DNA from: JAFDZO01 sp038225955
GTDB taxonomy: Bacteria; Bacteroidota; Ignavibacteria; Tepidaquicellales; Tepidaquicellaceae
Assembly (NCBI GenBank): GCA_038225955.1
Contig: JBBRQV010000148.1
Location: forward strand, 1-7,977
DNA: 7,977 bases
Reading direction: 5' to 3'
Below, piece by piece: positions 1 through 5,292 of this stretch. The position numbers and the translations under genes are program-made. Numbering within the stretch: the stretch's first letter is position 1; every line of letters begins with the position of its first letter. The notes beneath the pieces were generated by a model. The model was not told where the DNA came from and made no database searches. It saw nothing but the letters and a program-made list of their open reading frames with translations.

Positions 1-561
1 GTGTAAACCGTACGATGCAAGTCCTATTAATACATCACCTTTCTTTACATTTTTCTTATCAACAATTTTCGATTTCTCTACAATTCCTGTTATCGAGCCG
101 GCTAAATCAAAATCATCATTGTGATAAACTCCGGGCATTTCAGCAGTTTCACCGCCGATAAGAGAGCATCCGTTTGTTTTGCATCCTTTAATCAATCCCT
201 TTACAACTTCCTCTGCAACTTTGCTTTTCAGTTTGCCTGTAGCATAGTAATCAAGAAAAAACTGAGGCACTGCGCCGCAAACTGCAATATCGTTGACACA
301 ATGGTTAACGAGGTCTTCGCCGATTGTATCGTACTTATTTAAAAGAGCTGCGATTTTTAGCTTGGTTCCTACTCCGTCAACACTGGAAACAAGGACAGGG
401 GATTTGTATTTCTTGAAGTCGATTTGATAAAAGGAACCAAAGTTCCCAATACCCTGAATAACACCTTTTGTGAACGTGCTCTTAACAAGCGGGCTTATCG
501 CTTTTACAAATTTATCTGCTTCGGTAATGTTTACTCCTGAGGACTTATAACTGACTTTCAC
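1..561 (-). CDS. purM: Phosphoribosylformylglycinamidine cyclo-ligase (AIR synthetase), C-terminus cut by window edge
   Basis: PurM makes aminoimidazole ribotide from FGAM with ATP, the fifth step of de novo purine synthesis, in the cytoplasm. The visible 187 codons run in one frame from a GTG at 561 to the window edge; the family is usually about 340-350 residues, so roughly the last 45% is missing. The N-terminus VKVSYKSSGV aligns with the SYKxAGV opening of known PurM proteins. DGVGTK is at residues 62-67, CVNDI at 88-92, FFLDYYATGKL at about 102-112 and the glycine-rich GGETAEMPG at 136-144, all family hallmarks. GTG is the only usable start: the reading frame is closed by TAA at 589-591 and holds no ATG before the conserved region. 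There is no Shine-Dalgarno sequence. It is transcribed divergently from the gene at 719. Identity is near certain; the exact start is probable. Confidence 0.97.
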   Translation of the reverse strand, partial: MKVSYKSSGVNITEADKFVKAISPLVKSTFTKGVIQGIGNFGSFYQIDFKKYKSPVLVSSVDGVGTKLKIAALLNKYDTIGEDLVNHCVNDIAVCGAVPQFFLDYYATGKLKSKVAEEVVKGLIKGCKTNGCSLIGGETAEMPGVYHNDDFDLAGSITGIVEKSKIVDKKNVKKGDVLIGLASYGLH

Positions 562-564
562 TGT

Positions 565-595
565 ATAAATTACTAAAATTGCAGAATTTTATCAA
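565..595 (-). promoter_or_regulatory. Candidate purM promoter (TTG-N20-TAATTTAT)
   Basis: On the minus strand TTG (593-595) lies 20 bases upstream of TAATTTAT (565-572). This partly matches the Bacteroidota pattern TTTG-N19-21-TAnnTTTG, with four of six fixed bases matching in the downstream element. Read as a sigma70-like site it is TTGATA-N17-TAATTT. Either reading puts the transcription start within a few bases of the GTG at 561, so the mRNA would be leaderless or nearly so. This is a visual match in AT-rich DNA, so confidence is low. Confidence 0.3.
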
Positions 596-620
596 TGCAG
601 TTTCATTGGGAAAATACTGC

Positions 621-653
621 GTTTAAAGTGTTTAAAGTTAGTTTTTACTTTAA
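621..653. repeat. 9-bp tandem repeat overlapping a 7-bp inverted repeat in the divergent spacer
   Basis: GTTTAAAGT occurs twice in perfect tandem at 621-629 and 630-638. The second copy contributes TTAAAGT (632-638), which forms an inverted repeat with ACTTTAA (647-653) across an 8-base spacer. A further weak pair, GCAGT (597-601) and ACTGC (616-620), lies just to the left. The array sits between purM and the gene at 719. A promoter-like TAGATTTA (654-661) for the rightward gene follows it, but without a TTTG at the expected distance. It could be a regulator-binding site or AT-rich chance; no regulator can be named. Confidence 0.4.
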
Positions 654-718
654 TAGATTTAAAAGACTTTTTTTTGAAAATTTAAAGAGGTATTTATCTT
701 AAATCAAAAAATTAATTC

Positions 719-1270
719 TTGTCAACGTTAACAGTATTCCTTTCTCTTCTTTTAACAGTAAATGTATTTGGTCAGGATTCGCTAAAAACGCATTTAAAAA
801 TTAATTCAAAAATTAATTCAGATAAAGTTGTACTAAATACAAAATTTCCCCGATACTTTCCTTATCTTGGTTTAGGTACATTAAATGGTGAGAGAATAGG
901 CGGACTTGTACAATTCCACGAAAATTTTTCAGTTGAAGCATCATATGGGTATTTATTCGGAGTAGGATGGTCGCAAACAGATGCAGATAATATGGCTAAC
1001 ATAGGTGTAAGCATTCACATCCGTGATGATATTCCCGTGTTCTTTAGTTTAATTTATACCTGGCGAATAAGGCGCCCATCCAATCCCGATTTTATTAATA
1101 TTAATGATGAACAATTTGCATCTCTGAATGTAGGTTATTTGGATTTAACGGAAAAAGGTTTGAAGTTTATGGGGAGAATAGGGCTTTATACAGATTTCAA
1201 AGATAAGTTTACTACTACTAGTCCGTTTAATTTTTTGAATATTGATATTGGCTTGGGATATTCTTTTTAA
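719..1270 (+). CDS. Small exported beta-barrel-like protein of unknown function
   Basis: I do not recognise the family. The 183-residue product begins with a hydrophobic segment (residues 4-17) ending VFGQDS, which looks like a signal peptide cleaved near residue 18-19. The rest alternates polar and hydrophobic residues with many Gly and aromatics, and ends GLGYSF; a terminal Phe after a beta strand is typical of outer-membrane barrel proteins. The length would suit a small eight-strand barrel (inference). The start is doubtful: TTG at 719 is the only conventional start before the signal peptide, the frame is closed by TAA at 713-715, and the n-region lacks the usual lysines. A Shine-Dalgarno-like AAAGAGG at 684-690 is too far upstream to serve TTG 719. 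A frameshift or non-standard start is possible. The stop is only 3 bases from the convergent corA stop. Confidence 0.7.
   Translation: MSTLTVFLSLLLTVNVFGQDSLKTHLKINSKINSDKVVLNTKFPRYFPYLGLGTLNGERIGGLVQFHENFSVEASYGYLFGVGWSQTDADNMANIGVSIHIRDDIPVFFSLIYTWRIRRPSNPDFININDEQFASLNVGYLDLTEKGLKFMGRIGLYTDFKDKFTTTSPFNFLNIDIGLGYSF
796..819 (+). repeat. 12-bp perfect tandem repeat in coding sequence, with a third copy at the start codon
   Basis: AAAAATTAATTC occurs at 796-807 and 808-819, producing the peptide repeat KINSKINS just after the signal peptide of the exported protein. An identical 12-mer ends at 718, directly before the proposed TTG start. The tandem pair looks like a local slippage duplication. 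The third copy could be chance in AT-rich DNA, but the flanking TC is also shared apart from one extra A. Confidence 0.75.
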
Positions 1271-1273
1271 GTT

Positions 1274-2287
1274 CTACTCTTGCTTCTTCAAACTAAAAGA
1301 TACCCACCCTGCTTTTTTAAAAACTACTAACATTACAACTATTATCCCCAGCATTACGCCAAGGCTTGAGTAAAATCCTATAGGGCTGTGCATAAAAGGA
1401 ATAAACTCAAAGTTCATTCCGTAAATTCCTGTGATTAAATTTAGTGGAAGTATAATCGTTGCAATGAGTGTGAGCCGCTTCATGATATTATTCATGTTAT
1501 TGTTCACGATGGAAAGATATGAGTCGAGCATACTTGTAACAACATCGCGATAAGATTCTGCGCTATCTACAATCCTGACTAAGTGATCGTATACATTTCT
1601 GTAATACATAGATTCATCTTTTGATACTAAATCATATTCTCCTCTGTAAAGTTTAAATAATATTTCTTTCTGATAACTTGCAATCCTTCTTATTTTTATC
1701 AACTGCTTTTTCATGTTGAGAATTTTCATCAGAGTATTATTCGAAGGCTGCATCTTGAAAACATAATCTTCAACCTTATCAATTTCATCTTCAATATAAT
1801 CAAGGACGGGGTAGTATCTGTCTACAAGGGAATCAAGAATAATATGCAGAGCGTAATCAGGGCCTTTTTTGAGAATTGCTTCACGCAGCTGCTGATTTAC
1901 ACTTTCCAAAATGAAATTCTTTTGAGGCTCATTATGAACAGTTACAATAAAATTGCATCCAATAAAACAACTTAGCGAAAATTGTTTGTAATGTGTGTAA
2001 TCTTCAGAGACAGTAATGCCGTTAAAAACAAGGAAGAGATAGGTCTCGTAATCATCAATTTTCGGAAGATGAACGTCTTCATTCTTATCTAAATATTTTA
2101 AACAATCCTCTATAGCAAGCGGATGGAAATGAAAAATGTCTCCAAGAATTTTATCCGATTCCTCTTTAGTCGGCTGCCATAAGTCAAGCCATACGAATTC
2201 ATTTTCATTTTTTAAATCCCACGAATTAAATTCGTTTAATGAGATTGGCTTGCATCCGTTGGAGTTGTGATGTAGTATGGTTATCAT
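1274..2287 (-). CDS. corA: CorA-family magnesium/cobalt transporter
   Basis: CorA is a homopentameric inner-membrane channel for Mg2+ (and Co2+) uptake. The 337-residue length is normal for the family. A large acidic cytoplasmic N-domain (about 1-265) ends in a long helical stretch with many charged residues. The signature GMN lies at 290-292 (context GIYGMNFEF), at the end of the first membrane helix (about 272-290). The second helix is at about 304-323, followed by a short basic tail. The HNEPQ stretch at 118-122 sits in the part of the N-domain where CorA proteins usually carry VTVHxE. ATG at 2287 is the clear start; no Shine-Dalgarno is visible. It follows the RsmI-like gene by 66 bases on the same strand and may share its transcript. 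Its stop faces that of the 719-1270 gene with 3 bases between, leaving no room for a dedicated terminator. Confidence 0.96.
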   Translation of the reverse strand: MITILHHNSNGCKPISLNEFNSWDLKNENEFVWLDLWQPTKEESDKILGDIFHFHPLAIEDCLKYLDKNEDVHLPKIDDYETYLFLVFNGITVSEDYTHYKQFSLSCFIGCNFIVTVHNEPQKNFILESVNQQLREAILKKGPDYALHIILDSLVDRYYPVLDYIEDEIDKVEDYVFKMQPSNNTLMKILNMKKQLIKIRRIASYQKEILFKLYRGEYDLVSKDESMYYRNVYDHLVRIVDSAESYRDVVTSMLDSYLSIVNNNMNNIMKRLTLIATIILPLNLITGIYGMNFEFIPFMHSPIGFYSSLGVMLGIIVVMLVVFKKAGWVSFSLKKQE

Positions 2288-2328
2288 AGTTTCCGTGTTT
2301 GAGTTACTTGCTTCAAATTAACAAACTA

Positions 2329-2352
2329 ATTCATAATTCTAAATTCATAATT
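2329..2352. repeat. Short direct repeat ATTCATAATT in the rsmI-corA spacer
   Basis: ATTCATAATT occurs at 2329-2338 and 2343-2352, separated by CTAA. It fills the 3' part of the 66-base spacer between the RsmI-like stop and the corA start. AATTCATAATT-type arrays are common low-complexity filler between genes in Bacteroidota relatives. No function is evident. Confidence 0.6.
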
Positions 2353-2353
2353 T

Positions 2354-3025
2354 CTACGAATTTTTCCCGTCAACCACTATCACAAACTCTCCCTTTAAAT
2401 TTTCTTCACCGATTTGTTTTAGAATTTCACTTGCAGTTCCTCTGAAATGTTTTTCGTTTGGCATCGTCAAATCAAATCCTATAAAAATCTTTACAGCAGG
2501 GAAGACCTCTGCAAAGTCTGTCATTATTTGTTTGAGCCTGTAGGGCGCTTCAAGAATTGCAAAAACTTTATCAATACTTTTTAATCCGTGAATTTCTTTT
2601 TTCCTTATTTCACTTTTGGGTGAGAGGAAGCCGAGATAATAAAAACGGCTTATATCAAATCCCGAAAGCACCATTGCAGCAAGAACAGAATTTGCTCCAT
2701 GAAGAAACTCAAGCTTTATATTGAAGTCTATACATTTTTTCAAGAGTGTTTTGCCCGGGTCGGCAAAAACTGGGGTGCCAGCATCAGATATTAGCGAGAT
2801 ATTTTTACCGTTTATTAAATCAAGAAAAATTTCTTCTGTGTCTTCGTTTTCGTTATGCTCGTTAATGCGTTTTAAATCTTTTTTTATTCCAAAAAATTTC
2901 AAAAGCTTTATGGCTTCTTTATATTCTTCAACGATAATGTAGTCAGATTCTTTCAGATAACGCAAGGCGCGCAGAGTCATATCTGCGTAGTTACCGATCG
3001 GAGTTGTGATTAGGTTAAGTGGCAA
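2354..3025 (-). CDS. rsmI: RsmI-family SAM-dependent methyltransferase, short and divergent
   Basis: RsmI 2'-O-methylates C1402 of 16S rRNA near the decoding centre. Family features are TPIGN at residues 8-12, EHNE at 56-59, SDAGTPVFADPG at 80-91 and KGEFVIVVDG at 211-220. At 223 residues it has the tetrapyrrole-methylase-fold core but lacks the C-terminal extension of the 286-residue E. coli enzyme. Several signatures differ: the usual EDTR is EEYK (33-36), the PGP loop is HGANS (109-113), and YESPHR is LEAPYR (158-163). The last, with DLTMPNE at 185-191, recalls a second RsmI-like paralogue in Bacteroidota, so C1402 activity is uncertain and the symbol marks the family. The start is TTG at 3025: the frame is closed just upstream by the dut stop, and this codon puts TPIGN at the usual distance from the N-terminus. 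Only 15 bases separate it from dut, so the two are probably co-transcribed. Confidence 0.85.
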   Translation of the reverse strand: MPLNLITTPIGNYADMTLRALRYLKESDYIIVEEYKEAIKLLKFFGIKKDLKRINEHNENEDTEEIFLDLINGKNISLISDAGTPVFADPGKTLLKKCIDFNIKLEFLHGANSVLAAMVLSGFDISRFYYLGFLSPKSEIRKKEIHGLKSIDKVFAILEAPYRLKQIMTDFAEVFPAVKIFIGFDLTMPNEKHFRGTASEILKQIGEENLKGEFVIVVDGKNS

Positions 3026-3040
3026 TTGTAGTGGGTAAAA

Positions 3041-3484
3041 TTAAATTATTCCTGTGCTTCCGTATCCACCTTCAGCGCGTTCTGTCTCGGATAAATTTTC
3101 ATCTGCAATAAATTCGACTTTCTCATGCTTTGCTATTACAAGCTGCGCAATTCTATCGCCGTGATTTATTTCAAAAACTTCATTGCTATGATTTATAAGA
3201 AGCACTTTTACTTCGCCTCTGTAATCGGAGTCAATTGTTCCGGGAGTGTTCAGTACAGTTACACCGTTCTTCCACGCAATTCCGCTTCGCGGGCGAACCT
3301 GCGCTTCAAAGCCTTCAACTAATTCTATTATTAAATTTGTCGGGATTAATTTTCTTTCGCCCGGACTCAAACTAATTTTTTCAGAGGTAGAGCACCTCAG
3401 GTCTGCACCTGCAGAGCCTGAGGTTTTATATTCGGGTACAAATGCTTCACCCGAAGCTTCAAATTTTTTGTAAAGCACTTTCAT
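3041..3484 (-). CDS. dut: dUTP diphosphatase (dUTPase)
   Basis: Dut hydrolyses dUTP to dUMP and pyrophosphate, keeping uracil out of DNA and feeding dTMP synthesis; it is a cytoplasmic homotrimer. All five trimeric-dUTPase motifs are present in the 147-residue product: AGADL (25-29), RPRSGI (64-69), GTIDSDYRG (82-90, with Asp85 the expected catalytic base), GDRIAQLV (109-116) and RAEGGYGSTG (136-145). In motif 5 the usual RGxGGFGSTG has Ala for Gly and Tyr for the uracil-stacking Phe, conservative changes compatible with activity. I chose ATG at 3484 because MKVLYKK is a normal dUTPase opening; a TTG directly upstream at 3487 would add one residue. The gene starts 6 bases after the stop of the DUF4190-like gene, close enough for translational coupling, and ends 15 bases before the RsmI-like gene. 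Confidence 0.97.
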   Translation of the reverse strand: MKVLYKKFEASGEAFVPEYKTSGSAGADLRCSTSEKISLSPGERKLIPTNLIIELVEGFEAQVRPRSGIAWKNGVTVLNTPGTIDSDYRGEVKVLLINHSNEVFEINHGDRIAQLVIAKHEKVEFIADENLSETERAEGGYGSTGII

Positions 3485-3490
3485 CAATTT

Positions 3491-3961
3491 TTACGTGTTA
3501 TGTACTGCGCTGGCAAAAAGTCCAAAAATCATAATGATAATAAAAATAATAAATCCTATTACAGCTAATATACAATGAGCAATACCAAGCCACATACCGA
3601 TAGTTGCCATAGACCTTCCTGCTTCTGATGACCTGCCTTCGTTAATCGCGTTGATTTCCTTCTTGCCTAATATCCACGCAGGGATTGCAGTAATAATCGT
3701 ACAACCAATAACCCATGAAGCTATGCCAAGTATCAATGCAAGAATCGCATTTGTACTTGCCTTGTTCTGGTCAACTGCGCCATATTGAGTATTGCCAAAT
3801 GGCGGCGGCGGCGGTGGCGGCGGATTATAACTCGGCGGCGGTGGAGGTGGCGGCGGATTATAACTCGGCGGCGGTGGTGGATCAAAACTTGGTGGCGGAG
3901 GAGGTGGTGGTACAGAACCGCCATCTCCCATATCAGGACTAAATAGTTTGTAATTTTTCAT
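3491..3961 (-). CDS. DUF4190-like membrane protein with polyproline N-terminus
   Basis: The 156-residue protein has two parts. Residues 18-54 form a proline-rich tract of four runs (7, 5, 8 and 8 prolines, 28 in all) separated by SFD, SYN and SYN. Residues 70-151 resemble DUF4190: a hydrophobic segment (about 70-96), a short polar loop with LGKKEINAINEGRSSEAGRSMA (split by family pattern: small residue-rich loop at about 98-119), and a second hydrophobic stretch (about 120-151). Two or more membrane helices are likely, with the proline tract outside the membrane. Function is unknown; proline-rich tails often bind other proteins (inference). ATG at 3961 is used; an in-frame ATG at 3931 (residue 11) is an alternative. 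No Shine-Dalgarno is visible, but TATATTTA at 3987-3994 could be a promoter -7 element. It is the first gene of the run with dut, the RsmI-like gene and perhaps corA. Confidence 0.85.
   Translation of the reverse strand: MKNYKLFSPDMGDGGSVPPPPPPPSFDPPPPPSYNPPPPPPPPSYNPPPPPPPPFGNTQYGAVDQNKASTNAILALILGIASWVIGCTIITAIPAWILGKKEINAINEGRSSEAGRSMATIGMWLGIAHCILAVIGFIIFIIIMIFGLFASAVHNT
3801..3866. repeat. Two 33-bp tandem repeats encoding proline runs; G-rich plus strand
   Basis: Two 33-base units, 3801-3833 and 3834-3866, agree at 31 of 33 positions and each encodes SYN plus eight prolines on the minus strand. A shorter 24-base relative (3867-3890) encodes SFD plus five prolines. The plus strand here is a chain of GG runs spaced by one base, so it is locally far more GC-rich than its surroundings and could form two-layer G-quadruplexes. 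Units are multiples of three, so copy-number change would alter tract length without breaking the frame. Confidence 0.9.
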
Positions 3962-4155
3962 GTGTGAATTTAATTAAGAAGTTTAGTAAATATAAAGGAA
4001 TAATTTTGAATTTATAATGTACAATTTAGAATTGTTGATTTCATTTTTCACAGTATTTTAAAAATATTTTAACCTTTATGTAATTGAACGTATTTAAGAA
4101 AAGAAAGTTCGGATTGACAGTTATTAAATTTAATTATCAAATTAGATAATAAGCA

Positions 4156-5133
4156 CTAAGACAGTTTTTTGGTTTTTGAGTCTGCTATAAAGTACCCTAT
4201 ACCAAAACCCAATACTATAGTTAATAGAATAATTCCAACTCCTACATCTTTTGAAATTTCGCGAGGTAATAAAATCGTAATAATAATTCCTAAAATTAAA
4301 CCACTCATTAGTCCAGTCGTGGTTCCTATTCGTATAAATTTTTTATTATTTTTTAAACTAGTTTTATTTAAGACCTTTTTCTCTTCTTGCTTTTTGAAAA
4401 TTGGATCAAATGACATTAGTGTCTGTTTGTAATTGTCTGCTATTTCTACTAAATAATTTTTGCTATTAGAATCCAATGTATGCTGTTTGTAGTAAGATAC
4501 AGTTCTATTTCCTGATTTATATGAAGTCTCAAATCGTACACTATAAAGATTTTCGGTAGCTATTTTCACTAAAAATCTAAGTGTGTCAGAATTTTTAGGA
4601 TTATAAATTAAAGCCTTCTCTAAAAGTTTAATAATTTTTTTACTATTCTTAATGTATTCAGTCCATTTTTTTTCATCTTGTAGATTTTCATTTTTGTGAT
4701 CTGTACAAACGCTAAAAAGTTTTTTTGAGATTAAATTAATTTCCTCAGAAATACGTGATTTTAGCTCGAGAATATTTTCAGATTCAATTAAACTTATCGA
4801 CTTATCAAAATAAGATAAGACCTCAGCCTCATTTATGTTATAAATCTTATACAGATAAGCACATGTTGAAGCTTTCCCAAACCAAGCTTGCGAATTTTTA
4901 ACATCATATTCCAATACTTTACTAAAATAATCATAAGATTCTTTATAGTTGCCAACTTTTAAAGCTTCATTTCCAAGGTTTAGTAAGTTTGGAATGTTTC
5001 CTTCAAAAACAACTTTAACAGCATCTCTAACTTTAATATCAACTCCACAGTACATACACTTTACAAAGTCTCTGTCATCAGGAACTTGTAATTCACCATC
5101 ACAGTTGGGGCATTTAGCTGCAATAAATTTCAT
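4156..5133 (-). CDS. Zinc-ribbon / TPR protein with two C-terminal membrane helices, function unknown
   Basis: I do not recognise a named family. The 325-residue product starts with a zinc ribbon: Cys8, Cys11, Cys26 and Cys29 in two CxxC pairs (CPNC and CMYC), suited to bind one Zn2+. A TPR-like helix pair follows at about 49-82 (LGNEALKVGNYKESYDYFSK), and the middle (100-250) is charged and probably helical, with a second possible TPR near 160-195. Two hydrophobic segments at about 269-289 and 297-316 form a C-terminal membrane hairpin, which would leave both ends on the cytoplasmic side (inference). A role as a membrane-anchored adaptor fits the layout but is not shown. ATG at 5133 is the start; the zinc ribbon follows at once. 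It stands alone, with a terminator upstream at 5221-5258 and 194 bases before the next gene. It is AT-rich even for this window. Confidence 0.85.
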   Translation of the reverse strand: MKFIAAKCPNCDGELQVPDDRDFVKCMYCGVDIKVRDAVKVVFEGNIPNLLNLGNEALKVGNYKESYDYFSKVLEYDVKNSQAWFGKASTCAYLYKIYNINEAEVLSYFDKSISLIESENILELKSRISEEINLISKKLFSVCTDHKNENLQDEKKWTEYIKNSKKIIKLLEKALIYNPKNSDTLRFLVKIATENLYSVRFETSYKSGNRTVSYYKQHTLDSNSKNYLVEIADNYKQTLMSFDPIFKKQEEKKVLNKTSLKNNKKFIRIGTTTGLMSGLILGIIITILLPREISKDVGVGIILLTIVLGFGIGYFIADSKTKKLS

Positions 5134-5155
5134 AAGATTTTTAACATTATTGTTA

Positions 5156-5187
5156 CGAAATTAAATAGAATAACTATGATATTCAAA
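5156..5187 (-). promoter_or_regulatory. Candidate promoter for the zinc-ribbon gene (TTTG-N20-TAATTTCG)
   Basis: On the minus strand TTTG (5184-5187) is 20 bases upstream of TAATTTCG (5156-5163), five of six fixed bases of the Bacteroidota TAnnTTTG element. Transcription would start near 5150, giving a leader of under 20 bases before the ATG at 5133. It lies between the terminator of the preceding gene and the start codon, the right place for a promoter. Confidence 0.4.
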
Positions 5188-5220
5188 CTATTTGTATAAA
5201 TGAATCAAGAATAAAAAATA

Positions 5221-5258
5221 AAAAAATCCGGCTAGCTTTTACGCCAGACGGATTTTTT
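5221..5258 (-). terminator. Rho-independent terminator after the T9SS cargo gene
   Basis: AAAAAATCCG (5221-5230) and CGGATTTTTT (5249-5258) form a perfect 10-bp inverted repeat around an 18-base interior that can add GC pairs with a small bulge. On the minus strand the stem ends in a T run continuing TATTTTTTATTC. It begins 34 bases past the stop of the gene at 5293. The symmetric A/T flanks would also allow function in the other direction, but no plus-strand gene ends here. Confidence 0.8.
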
Positions 5259-5292
5259 CCTTTTAGTACTTTACTACAAAATTTTTTATAAC

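Noticed and set aside
121..342. Open frame of 73 codons on the plus strand inside purM
   Set aside because: It lies wholly within the purM coding sequence on the opposite strand and its product has no recognisable features.
3715..3942. Plus-strand and alternative minus-strand frames over the proline-coding region (Ala/Val-rich or Arg/His-rich products)
   Set aside because: They are by-products of the GC-rich triplet repeat; the DUF4190-like frame explains the region and has a coherent membrane domain.
4133..4150. ATTATC...GATAAT inverted repeat just after the zinc-ribbon gene
   Set aside because: A 6-bp stem with one GC pair and no T run is too weak in AT-rich DNA to call a terminator.
3962..4155. 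194-base spacer examined for a small RNA, riboswitch or small gene
   Set aside because: It holds only AT-rich sequence, a weak TATATTTA element and short chance palindromes; no structured RNA or start with coding sequence was seen.
4169..4432. 87-codon plus-strand frame opposite the membrane helices of the zinc-ribbon protein
   Set aside because: It is antisense to a convincing gene; its hydrophobic look comes from the complement of the membrane-segment codons.
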